From SIAQ01 sp963767835 (lineage in GTDB: Bacteria > Planctomycetota > Planctomycetia > Gemmatales > Gemmataceae): DNA of 64,000 bases. Below, one piece after another: positions 38,481 through 48,287 of the stretch. The notes beneath the pieces are model-generated. The model was not told where the DNA came from, did not search any database, and saw only the letters and a list, made by a program, of their open reading frames with translations. Both the position numbers and the translations under genes were made by a program. The DNA lies in assembly GCA_963767835.1 (NCBI GenBank), contig CAVYFY010000003.1, positions 1 to 64,000 on the forward strand. The letters run 5' to 3'. Each line of letters opens with the position of its first letter. Positions within the stretch are counted from its first letter, which is position 1.

Positions 38481-39694
38481 CACCCCAAAGCGATCATTGC
38501 AAGAAAAGCAGGCGCAGTGATTTCGTCCATCCATTCAAACTCACGCAGCACGGTCTGACTATACCCCGTGAGCCGTTTGGCGCGGCATGGCGCGCGCCAT
38601 TCCTCGGCCATTATGTGGCCCAGCCGCTCCACCCCGTAGAGCGTTTGGGCGATGCCCGGACTGAGCCAGGCGTCGAGAAACCCGGCGGCGTGCGGCAATA
38701 ACGCCCAGTCAGCGCCCGCGGCCTGCGTGAAGCGGCGCTGCAGCCGGCCAGTGCGCACGACGGGCCTAACGGGCTGCGCGCTCGCGAACTGCCGCGCCAA
38801 GGACGGGTAAGCGCTCACATGCCGGCGCCATTCTACGTCGGGTGTTTCGTCGCCGTGCAGCGGATGAACCTCCGGATCGAGCGAGAAGCCGGCGCTGGTG
38901 ATGCCGTCATCGAAACGCAATACCCACATCCAGCCGCCGTCGATGATTTGGTGCTGCGCGGCGGCGTCGCACGGGAAGGGATGCCCGGCCGTGGCTCCGG
39001 CGCCGTGCACTTCTCGCAAGACATCGTGCCAGCGTGCCACGCCCTCGAAATGGCTGAACAAGGCGCGCGATCGAGTGCGCAAGGTTGCAGCAGGGACCGA
39101 CTCCAAACCGAGCGCTCCGCCCAGCACCCGCCCGTCCCCGGTGGCGTCGATCACGAATTCCGTATTGACGTGGACCGGTTCGTCGTGTCGCATTCCTTGA
39201 AGCCGCCAGCCAATGTCCTGGCGAATCGCGCTCAGTTCGAAGTGGTCCAGGTAAGCGACGCCGGCCTCCACGGCGCGCTCAATCAGATGTGCATCGAAGT
39301 CGGCGCGCAGCCAATGCGTGTCGCCGTGAGCGTCGTCGGGACTCGCGGCGACCAGCAGTGCATTATCGTTGGCCTCATTCGGCCTGTAGTCTTCGCCGGC
39401 GACATGGCGAAAGAAGCTGAAGCCGCGCTTCAGCCCGCAGCGAAGGTTGGGATAGGCTGGTTTCCACGTGCCATACTTGGCGAACGGCCGCAGCCAATCG
39501 AGGCCGAAACGATCGGCAAGCGCCGCGAGCTTGAAGTCGGCCAGCGGTGTTGACGATTCACCGATGGCGAAGCGCGGATGGGCGCCGCGCTCCAGGAGCG
39601 CCGCCGACAAGCCAAGCCGGCGGGCGATGATGGCCAGCAGCGTGCCGCCGAAGCCGGCGCCAATGACGGCGATGTCGCAATCGATTCGGGTCAT
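38480..39694 (-). CDS. FAD-dependent oxidoreductase, tryptophan-halogenase-like
   Basis: This 404-residue flavoprotein has a GAGFGGTLLA Rossmann dinucleotide motif at residue 11 and AIGESSTPLADFKL near 45. The latter resembles the GE(S/A)T loop of flavin-dependent halogenases. DATGDGRVLG is the second FAD motif. GGWMWVLRFDD, near residue 235, occupies the place of the halogenase WxWxIP motif but lacks the IP. It may be a halogenase, a hydroxylase or another monooxygenase. The start overlaps the upstream radical SAM stop (ATGA), and its own stop overlaps the 93-aa gene. Confidence 0.75.
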   Translation of the reverse strand: MTRIDCDIAVIGAGFGGTLLAIIARRLGLSAALLERGAHPRFAIGESSTPLADFKLAALADRFGLDWLRPFAKYGTWKPAYPNLRCGLKRGFSFFRHVAGEDYRPNEANDNALLVAASPDDAHGDTHWLRADFDAHLIERAVEAGVAYLDHFELSAIRQDIGWRLQGMRHDEPVHVNTEFVIDATGDGRVLGGALGLESVPAATLRTRSRALFSHFEGVARWHDVLREVHGAGATAGHPFPCDAAAQHQIIDGGWMWVLRFDDGITSAGFSLDPEVHPLHGDETPDVEWRRHVSAYPSLARQFASAQPVRPVVRTGRLQRRFTQAAGADWALLPHAAGFLDAWLSPGIAQTLYGVERLGHIMAEEWRAPCRAKRLTGYSQTVLREFEWMDEITAPAFLAMIALG

Positions 39695-40629
39695 GACTCC
39701 GCCTCCATCGGCTCGATGCGCTGCGTCAGGTTCATGCGCTCCAGCCGGGCGAGACGTTCGGCTCGATTCGGCGCTTCCGGCACGGCGCGCTCGATATCCC
39801 ACAAATCGAGAAACACGCGGCCCGCCCGGAGCGACAGGCCGTACTCCAGTGCTTGCTCAAGGGCGTCCAGCGACGGCGGCGCGAACAATTCGGCGCGCTC
39901 GAGCTCATCCATGGCGCCGTTGCCGGCGCGGGTCGGAATGAGACTACAGCATTCCACGTTCAGAGAAAATGCGTAGTCCAGCGATCGCTTCGCCCATGCC
40001 AGGCCTTCCTCATCCGTCAGAAATGGCGGCCGAACCAGGATGAACGAGCGCACCAGAACTCCCTGACCGTGCAGGGCCGTGACGGCCCGTGCAAAATCGT
40101 CCAGTGTCATCTTCTTGTTGAGCCGTGGCAGTACTTCCGGATGGACCGTCTCCAGGCCGAGGGCGACTTCCAGGTCCGCCGCCAGCAGCCGGTGAAACTC
40201 CGTCAAGCGCCGGCCGATCAACCGCGGATGGCATTCGACGATCACGCGTTCGAAGGGCGCCGCCAGCTCAGCGATCACCGCGTAATCTTCGGGCGGGATG
40301 GCCTGCGGGTCGAAAAAGTTGCCGGCGTTGTAAAGCTTGAGATGCCGGGCCGGCGGCAGTTGCGCGAGGGCCCAGCGAATCTGCGCCGGTATCTTGCCCG
40401 GAGCGATTCGCGTTTGCAGCGTGTTCTTCCACAGATCGCACATCAGACAGCGATAGGGACATTCACGATTCGTCAAGAACACCGTCGCAACGCTTACCAG
40501 GCCGCCGTCGGCCGCGGGCTCGGTTTCCGCCAGGAAAGCGTAGGGCCGATCGGGTGAAACGATATTGCGGGCGGGTCGGCGCGCGACAATCCAATCGTCC
40601 GAACCCGGTCTCGAGTACTCAGTGCTCAT
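39691..40629 (-). CDS. Radical SAM enzyme
   Basis: This 312-residue protein has the [4Fe-4S] motif C-x3-C-x2-C (ECPYRCLMCDLW) near residue 60. A partial TIM barrel follows, with a Gly-Leu-Glu strand (VALGLETVHPEVLPRLNKKM) typical of TIGR01210/Elp3-like radical SAM proteins. No SPASM or B12 domain is visible. A LVRPPFLTDEEGLAW segment follows the fifth strand. The gene starts inside the end of the Asn-synthetase-like gene and ends inside the start of the oxidoreductase, so the three are tightly coupled. The reaction is unknown. Confidence 0.85.
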   Translation of the reverse strand: MSTEYSRPGSDDWIVARRPARNIVSPDRPYAFLAETEPAADGGLVSVATVFLTNRECPYRCLMCDLWKNTLQTRIAPGKIPAQIRWALAQLPPARHLKLYNAGNFFDPQAIPPEDYAVIAELAAPFERVIVECHPRLIGRRLTEFHRLLAADLEVALGLETVHPEVLPRLNKKMTLDDFARAVTALHGQGVLVRSFILVRPPFLTDEEGLAWAKRSLDYAFSLNVECCSLIPTRAGNGAMDELERAELFAPPSLDALEQALEYGLSLRAGRVFLDLWDIERAVPEAPNRAERLARLERMNLTQRIEPMEAES

Positions 40630-41956
40630 GACTCGCATCAAAGTGCCTCTGGAAAATCTCGCGATACGCCGCCGGCGTGGCTGGAAACAAGCCGGTTGAG
40701 TGATCGGTCGCTCCGTGCTGGAATCTGCGTTTGGGAAAGATCGGCATGTCCAGCCCCGTCAACGCCTTGATCCCGGCGGCCACTACCTGCCCCTTCAAGT
40801 CGTACAACCGCTGCCGCTCCCAGCCAGTCAACTCAACGAATGGAATCGCCTCGGCCACGGCAATCACCGCCGGGCACACGAACGGGCTCAGGCCGATGAA
40901 CCTCGTCAACGCCAAAGGCGCATAGGTCCGGGCGTAACCGCGACTCTGGCCGCCCGAATAGGTCAGCGAATGCTTGATGGCGTTGACGCCCCATCCCTCC
41001 TGATAGAGCAGCGGATTATTCAAGACGCTGCGGATGGTCAGCTCCGGATTGTCCTCGATCGGATAATCCTTGAGATTCTCATCGCCGCCGTCGCCGTCGA
41101 GCAGATACTTCCAGTCGGGATAGCGCCGGCGAATACCGCGGCAGAGCGCCAGCGCCATGGCTGCCGACTGCACGTCGAGCGGCTTGTAATCCTCGATGAC
41201 GGCGATCGCCTCTTCAATGCGCACCTCGCCGGCGGGGACGTCGATGGATTCGAGAAACAGCTCCAGGTCGAGTCGGCGCAGAAAGGAACGTGCCTGCTCA
41301 AGATCGGCGCCGCCGCGGTCCACCGCCAGCGTGAACGCCTTGAGCCGGGCGGGGCTATCGCCGCGTTGCAACAGCGCATGATAGGTGAGCAGAAGAATGG
41401 CGCCGCTGTCAATGCCGCCGGAAAAGCAAACTCCGATCGGTTCGCGCGGCGGCACGCGCTCCAGCCATCGGACGATTTCACGATATACGGCCGTGATGTA
41501 GCAAACACCGATCGTGGGCACGTCCGCCGCCAATGCATTGCGCGGCGGCGTGAAGAATCGATCGCTGCTGGGATTGGGATCGGGGCAACCGACCAATTCG
41601 ATCCGCACGACGTGGTGAGCCGGCACCATGCGCGTGTAGGATGGATGGAATTGATGCTCCAGGCCCAACTCGACCAAGCAGCGGCGAATCGCATCAATCC
41701 GATCAGCGACGATCAAGATCGGCCCATCGTGGAATTTGGCGATAAAGTAGCGCATGAGCCGGCCGATGGTGCGGGCCAGGAAAACGCTCTTGCCGCGCTG
41801 GCCGACAAGCGCGAATTCACCGTCGATGCGGCCGACAACATCCGCAGCGCCGCCAGTGATGGCGAGGCGAACCTCCTCGGCGCTCATGTTGTAGATGCGA
41901 TTGCCGCCGTGATCGGTCAAATCAATAACGCGCGACAGGGGCACAGCCTGGTTCAT
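40619..41956 (-). CDS. Asparagine-synthetase-like amide ligase
   Basis: This 445-residue protein has an N-terminal half shaped like the class II glutaminase of AsnB. After Met it reads Asn-Gln, so the catalytic Cys2 is missing. The C-terminal synthetase domain has the PP-loop CFSGGIDSG near residue 195 and LLDGDGGDENL near 300. Loss of the glutaminase Cys is known in beta-lactam synthetase and lasso-peptide cyclase (LasC/McjC), which adenylate a carboxylate and form an internal amide. It is the first gene of a four-gene leftward operon. The 100 bp to 42,059 must hold divergent promoters. Confidence 0.8.
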   Translation of the reverse strand: MNQAVPLSRVIDLTDHGGNRIYNMSAEEVRLAITGGAADVVGRIDGEFALVGQRGKSVFLARTIGRLMRYFIAKFHDGPILIVADRIDAIRRCLVELGLEHQFHPSYTRMVPAHHVVRIELVGCPDPNPSSDRFFTPPRNALAADVPTIGVCYITAVYREIVRWLERVPPREPIGVCFSGGIDSGAILLLTYHALLQRGDSPARLKAFTLAVDRGGADLEQARSFLRRLDLELFLESIDVPAGEVRIEEAIAVIEDYKPLDVQSAAMALALCRGIRRRYPDWKYLLDGDGGDENLKDYPIEDNPELTIRSVLNNPLLYQEGWGVNAIKHSLTYSGGQSRGYARTYAPLALTRFIGLSPFVCPAVIAVAEAIPFVELTGWERQRLYDLKGQVVAAGIKALTGLDMPIFPKRRFQHGATDHSTGLFPATPAAYREIFQRHFDASHEH

Positions 41957-42058
41957 GAACGTGCGGACTCCCGTGGCGAAGCCTGGTTGTGCGTGTGATC
42001 CTATCATATCCAGATCGACCGCACCGATTCCCCGTTTCCAGGTGTTCGCGATCAGCGC

Positions 42059-45000
42059 ATGACAAACTCCATCCGAATTCGTCGCATGCTGGTGACCGTC
42101 TCTTTTCTGGCTGTAGCCGGGTTTGCCGCGTATTTGCTTTGGCGTCCTTCCGGAGCACTGCCTGAACGCGGCTCGCCATCATATCAGGAAACTCAGCGTT
42201 CGTTCCAGGTCGGCGTGGCGGCCCTGGAAGCGGGGCGCGAGGACCTTGCCCGCAAGAACCTGGGGCGGGCGGTCGAATTGATTCCCGGGGAGCCAGCGGG
42301 CTGGGCCAATCTGGGGCTGCTGGATCTGCGCAAAAACAATCTCGAGCAGGCCGCGGCGGAACTCGCGCGGGCGCACGCGCTCGCGCCTGATAGCGGCGCC
42401 ATCGAGGCCTTGCTGGGTTTCTTGGCGGAAAAGCAGGGCAAGCTCCCGCAAGCCGCCGCCCATTTTCGCCGAGCGGTCGAAAAACAGCCGCGCGATCTGC
42501 CTTCGATTTATGCCCTCGCCGATGCGGTAAGCAAGGAAGGTGCGCCCGACGCCGACGCCGAGTATCAACGCCTGATGGAGCAGATCCTGAAGGTGCAGCC
42601 GAACAATCTGCCCGCACTGATGCAGCGCGCGGCGCCGCGCACCGGAGTAAGGACCGGGCCGCTTTCAAGGACACGCTGGATCGCCTGGGCCGATTGGCGC
42701 CCGCGTGGACGCCGCTGTCCCGCCAGACGCTCGGGGAACTCAGCGATGCCGCGGACAAAAATCCGGGCGAAGTCGCGCCCTTGTTGCTGACCCTCGGCAA
42801 TGTGCTCAAGGCGGAACGAGGTTACACGCGCGACAGCCTGGCGATCCGTCCCCGGCCCGGCATCGTCGGAGCACCGGTCCGCGCATTCCTGCGTCTGCAA
42901 CCATCCCTGCCGGCGCCGGCGCTACCCGACCGCGATCTCGCCTTCGACGTCAAACCACTGACTGCAGCCGGCCCGAATGAGTCGCGCTGGAACCTGCTTC
43001 GTGCGATTTGGCTCATCAGCGAGGACCAGCGCACCGCCCTGATCCGCGGCGCCACCGAGGGGGGCCTTGAGCTTCGGCCAGACAACGTCTTCAAGCCGGC
43101 GCTGCTGCTGGCCAATAACCGCGACGTTCGCCGTGCCGACGCCGAGAAGCCGCGCTGGCTATTTCCCGGCGGCACGAAAGCCGTCGCGCCAAGTGCGGCC
43201 GGCGTCCTCGTCATGGACTGGGATAATGATTTTCGTGCCGATCTGCTGCTCGCCGGCGCCGGCGGCTTGCGCTTCTGGCAGCAGCGCGCCGACGGCGTCT
43301 TTGACGACGTGACCGGAAAAACCGGCCTCCCGGCAAACATCCTGAACGGCGACTACTACGGCGCGTGGGCCGCCGACATCGAGATGGACGGCGATCTGGA
43401 CATGATCGCCGCCCGCCGGGCCGGGCCGCCGTTGCTGCTGCGCAACAACCGCGACGGCACCTTCAAGCCGGTCGAAATCTTCGGCGCCGTGCAGGGTGTG
43501 CGTGCCTTTGTCTGGGCCGATCTCGACAACGACGGCGCGGCCGACGCGGCCATGCTCGACGCTGCCGGGAAGCTGCACGTCTTCGCCAACGATCGCGCCG
43601 GCCAGTTTACGCCCTGGCCGTTGCCCGACAACCTGGGCACGTTCATCGCCTTGGTCGCCGCTGATGTAAACAGCGACGGCGTCCTGGACCTGGTGACATT
43701 GCGTGCCGACGGCGCCTCGGTGCGCTTTTCGGATCAAGACCAGCGGCACTCCTGGCAGGTCGCCGAGCTGGCTCGTTTGCCCGCCGCGCCAGACCTCCAA
43801 CCTGCCGAGGCCGCCCTATTTGCAGAGGATTTGGATAACAATGGCGCCCTGGACCTGATTGTCGCCGGCCCGCGGGAAGCCCATGTTTTTCTGGCGGATG
43901 ATGCCGGGAATTTCGCCCGGCTACCGAACGCCGTCCCGATGCAAGTGTCAGCCGTGCTCGATCTCGACGGCGATGGCCGGCTCGATCTCGTGGGCTTGTC
44001 GGCCGAGCGGCGGCCTGTGCAAGCGCTGAACCAGGGCAAGAAACCGTATCGCTGGCAGACGGTTCGCCCGCTTGCCAATCCCAAGGCCGGGGATGAGCGC
44101 ATCAATTCGTTCGCCATCGGCGGCGAAGTCGAGGTGCGCGCCGGCGCGCTTGTGCAAAAGCAGGTGATCAACGCCCCGGTTTTGCATTTCGGCCTGGGCG
44201 AAGAGAACGCCGCCGACGTGGTGCGCATCGTTTGGCCCAATGGCGTCGCCCAATGGGAATTCGAGGCGCCATCCGACCGCATCATCACGGCGGCGCAGCG
44301 CTTGTCGGGGTCGTGCCCGTTTCTGTTCACCTTCGACGGCGCCGGCATGCGTTTCGTCGGCGATTTCATGTGGGGCACCCCGCTGGGCATGTACGTGAAC
44401 GGCCAAAATATCGGCGCGTTCCCGCAGACCAGCGAATGGCTGAAAATCCGCGGCGAACACCTGCGGCCGCGCGACGGTAATTACGATGTGCGCGTGCACG
44501 CCAATCTCTGGGAGGCGGATTATTTCGACCAGCTGGCGCTGATCGTCGTCGATCATCCGCCGGACACGGAAATTCATGTAGATGAGAGATTCTACCTGAC
44601 GCCGACGCCGCCGCGCTGGATCGTGACCACGCCGGCCAGGCCCGTCGCCCGCGCCTGGGACCATCTTGGCAACGACGCCACCGACGAGGTGCGGGCAATC
44701 GACGGCAAATATCTCGACCGCGCCGGCCGAGGCCGATTCCAGGGAGTGACCCAGGATCACTGGGTCGAACTCGATCTCGGCGCTGTGCGCCGGCCACCGG
44801 CCCCGTCTGTCTGATCGCCCGGGGCTGGCTGCATCCCACCAACAGCTCGATCAACGTCGCCCTTGCCCAGGGCAAGCATGATGCGCCGCGCCCGCTTTCG
44901 CTCGAAGTGCCCGACGGCAAGGGCGGCTGGCGCGTCGCCCTCCCCGCTCTTGGCTTCCCCGCCGGCAAGGATAAAACCATGCTCATCCGCCTCGACGGCA

Positions 45001-45608
45001 TTGACGGCAAGGCCGGCAACGGCGTGTGCCGGCGGTTTCGTCTGCGCACCAACATGGAAATCTACTGGGACTTCCTGGGCTATGCCGTCGAGCTCGATCC
45101 GAAAGTCGCCCGCTTGCATCGGCCCGAACCGTCGGCCGCGGAATTGCGCTATCGCGGCATTCTGGAGATGATGCAAAAAAACGCGAGTTCCCCCGAGGTC
45201 CCGCATTATGATAAAGTGATTCACGGCAGCCAAACGTGGCGCGATCTCGCCGGCTACTACACGCGTTTCGGCGATGTTCGCGAATTGCTGGCCAAGGTTG
45301 ATGATCGCTACGTCATCATGAACGCGGGGGACGAGATCGCCCTGCGTTTCCCGGCGCCGGCCGATCCGCCGGCAGGATGGAAACGCGATTTCATCTGGGA
45401 GTGCGACGGCTGGACCCGCGACGGCGATCTCAACACACGCTTCGGCAACACCGTCCTGCCGCTGCCGGCCCACGGCGTGAATGTGGACCTGCGGCCGCCG
45501 GGCCTACTGCAGGAAGACCCGGTCTATCGCCGCTTTCCGCGCGATTGGCGGACGTACCACACGCGCTACGTGACCGGCGCTGATTTTGCTCGCGGGCTCC
45601 GGAGGTAA
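42059..45608 (+). CDS. UnbV-like TPR/FG-GAP surface protein, two frame breaks
   Basis: The combined product is about 1,180 residues. It has an N-terminal membrane anchor (residues 10-28), TPR repeats (about 45-170), FG-GAP/VCBS blades with Ca-binding DxDxDG loops (for example DWDNDFRADLLL, DLDNDGAADAA, DLDGDGRLDLV), then an ASPIC/UnbV-type domain (NSFAIGGEVEVRAG to LHFGLGEE). A further C-terminal domain begins PFLFTFDGAGMRFVGDFMWG. The frame is lost near 42,630 (recovered at SKDRAAFKDTLDRLG) and near 44,785 (recovered at TGPVCLIARGWLHPTN). Both breaks sit in G/C-rich runs and each needs only a one-base change. Confidence 0.7.
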
Positions 45609-45612
45609 ATTG

Positions 45613-47397
45613 GTGAACGGCGTCGGCAAACAGCTGAGCTTCTTGCTCCTCTTCACCGGCTTGCTCGGCAGCGTCTTCGTCCTGCGCCCGCAGCCCGGCG
45701 CTGACGAGAAGCCACAGCGCGAAGCCGCCTTGACTCGCTACGGCTTCTTTGTCGAAGAATCCGCTAAGAAGTGCGGCATCGATTTCGTCCATCAAGCGCC
45801 GACGCTTGATGCGAAGCTCAATCACATCATGCCGATCGTTGCCGCCATGGGGGCGTCGGTGTCGGTGGTCGATTTCGACCGCGACGGCTGGGCGGACCTC
45901 TACGTCGTCAACAGCGCCGTCGGCAGCAAGAACGCTCTCTACCGCAATAAAGGCGACGGCACGTTCGAGGATGTCGCCGACAAGCTCGGCATTGCCGACC
46001 TTAATCGTCCCGGCGACGGCGTCTGCATGGGAGCCGTCTGGGGCGATTACGACAATGATGGCTACGAAGATTTACTGATCTACCGCTGGGGCAAGGTCGA
46101 TCTCTACCACAACGATCAGGGCAGGGGATTTACGCGCGTCACTGAAAAAGCCAACCTGCCCGCGTGGGTTAACGCCGGCAGCGCCATCTGGCTCGATTTC
46201 GACGGCGACGGCTTGCTCGATCTGTTCATCGCCGGGTATTGGTCCGACGAGATCGATCTTTGCAACCTCAAGACCACGCGCATCATGCCCGAGAGCTTTC
46301 AGTACGCCAACAACGGCGGCCGCAAATATCTCTTGCGAAATAAAGGCGACGGCACCTTCGAAGATGTGACCGAGAAAGCCGGCATCCACAGTAAGCGCTG
46401 GACCCTCGCCGCCGCGGCGACCGACCTGCGCGGCACGGGCTATCCCGATCTCGTTCTCGCCAACGATTATGGCGTCAACGAATTCTACGCCAACCAGGCC
46501 GGCAAGGCGTTCGTCGAGATCGGCAGGCAGACCGGCGTCGGCGAAAAATCCAAGAGCGGCATGAGCGTCAGCTTCGGCGATGTTTTCAATCGCGGCCGCT
46601 TTTGCCTCTATGTCAGCAACATCACCGAGCCGGATGGAAAGTTATTGCAAGGCAACAACCTGTGGGTCCCCGAATCCAAACGCGCCAAAGACGAGTTGCG
46701 TTACACCAATCTCGCCGCGGAGCTCGGCGTGGAGCACGGCGGCTGGAGCTGGGGGGCGCAGTTCGGCGATTTGAACAACGATGGCCGGCTCGATCTGATC
46801 CTGACCAGGGGCTACGTGTCGGCGGATCGCCAGGCCGGCTATTGGTACGAATATTCCCGTATTGCCGGCGCCAACACTGCGATCATCAGCGATGCCGCCA
46901 ACTGGCCCAACATGAAGGGCCGCAGCCTGGCCGGCTACGAGCACAAGTGTGTCTGGTTGAACCGGGGGGGCAAATTCGACGACGTCGCCCAGGCCGTCGG
47001 CGTCACGGACACCTTCGATGGCCGGGCGGTCGTGCTCGCCGATCTGTGGAACCGCGGCGTGCTCGACGTGGTGCTGGCCAATCAAAAAGGGCCGCTGCTG
47101 CTTTACAAGAACGCCGTCGCCAAGGAAAATGACTGGGTTCAATTCGAACTCGTTGGAACCAAGAGCAATCGCAGCGCCATCGGCGCCCAGGTCACGCTGC
47201 ACTGGAACGGCCAAGCGCGAATCCAGGAAGTTTCCGGCGGCAGCGGGTATGCCTCGCAAAATCAGCGGCGGCTGCACTTCGGGCTGGGCAAGGACGCGCG
47301 CGTCGAGCGCGTGGAAATCCGCTGGCCGTCGGGAAAGACGCAGACGATTCCAGCGCCTGAGATTCGCGTCCTGCATCGCATCACGGAGCCGCTATCA
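45613..47397 (+). CDS. CRTAC1-family FG-GAP/ASPIC-UnbV protein
   Basis: From GTG at 45613 (GGAGG upstream; TTG at 45610 also possible) the protein has a membrane anchor/signal and at least four FG-GAP/VCBS Ca-binding repeats (DFDRDGWADLYVVN, DYDNDGYEDLLI, DFDGDGLLDLFI, DLNNDGRLDLIL). The ASPIC/UnbV domain ends with IRWPSGKTQTI. Similarity to this family ends at RITEP. The expected stop would be TGA at 47395, but the sequence has TCA there, so the frame runs on to 47757 with low-complexity residues. It is probably extracytoplasmic. Confidence 0.75.
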
Positions 47398-48287
47398 GCG
47401 CCGAAATCCCGACGCCGGCTGCCTGGCGCTTTCGCATCGATCCGCGCTTTCTCGCGCCGATCCTCATCACCTGCATCCTGGCGATCGGCGACTTTCAGTA
47501 CCGAATTCTCGAAAGCCATCGGCATACCGCGGCGGCAATTGTTTCCGCCATCGCTCTCGAAATCGTGCTCGGGCGCTGGGCAACCGGGCGCTGGCCGCAC
47601 CTCGCCAGCGCTTACATTACCGGCATCAGCGTCGGCATTCTGCTGCGCTCCACGCTGTGGTGGCCCTTCGTCCTGTGCAGCTTGCTGTCGATCTCCTCGA
47701 AGTATGCGCTGCGCTATCGCGGCCGGCACCTGTGGAACCCATCCAACCTCGGCGTGAGCGTTCTCTTGTTCCTCGCGCCGGGGGGGGTCGCCAGCCTGGA
47801 CCGGCAATGGGGCAATGAAATCTGGCCCCTCGCGGTCATCTGGCTTTTGGGCAGCGTCATCCTGTACCGCCTGGGCAGGCTGCACATCACGCTGACTTAT
47901 GTCGCGGCCTTCATCGCCCTTTCTTTCGTGAGGAGCGCGTGGAGCGGTCAGAACTGGATCAATGAAGTCGCGCCGCTGACGGGGCCGATGTACCAGCTCT
48001 TCGCCTTCTTCATGATCACCGATCCGGCGACCACCACGCGGACCTGGCGTCGGCAGTGCGCCGTGGCGGTGCTGGTCGCCGTGGTCGAGACGATCTTGCG
48101 CTTCAATGAGATCATCTACGCCCCGTATTACGCGCTGTTCCTGGTGTCGCCGGTGACCAACGCGCTGGAGATTTTTTGGACGGCCCGCCTGCTGCCAAAG
48201 AGCGATGCCGCCGCGGTCTCGCCTCTGCCTGGATCAGGGGATACCGCGCTGGCCGTGCTGGGGCAGACAAGACTGAGTGATCAATAA
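47394..48287 (+). CDS. RnfD/UnbU-like membrane protein
   Basis: The frame encodes up to 297 residues with 8-9 hydrophobic helices and FFMITDPATT, resembling the RnfD/NqrB region where FMN binds to Thr. Family-like sequence (SAEIPTPAAWRFRIDPRFL) begins right at 47397, but the codon at 47394 is ATC. The first standard start is GTG at 47565, which would lose two helices. A single base change (G to C at 47396) would explain both this lost ATG and the lost stop of the upstream gene. UnbU-type proteins occur next to UnbV in enediyne clusters. Confidence 0.7.
   Translation: MSAEIPTPAAWRFRIDPRFLAPILITCILAIGDFQYRILESHRHTAAAIVSAIALEIVLGRWATGRWPHLASAYITGISVGILLRSTLWWPFVLCSLLSISSKYALRYRGRHLWNPSNLGVSVLLFLAPGGVASLDRQWGNEIWPLAVIWLLGSVILYRLGRLHITLTYVAAFIALSFVRSAWSGQNWINEVAPLTGPMYQLFAFFMITDPATTTRTWRRQCAVAVLVAVVETILRFNEIIYAPYYALFLVSPVTNALEIFWTARLLPKSDAAAVSPLPGSGDTALAVLGQTRLSDQ

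Noticed and set aside
38819..41998. Rightward open frames across the halogenase/radical SAM/ligase operon
   Set aside because: The leftward frames contain full enzyme motifs; the rightward ones have none.
47018..47818. Second rightward frame between the CRTAC1 and UnbU-like genes
   Set aside because: It is Arg/His-rich and lacks helices or motifs; the transmembrane frame from 47394 explains the region.
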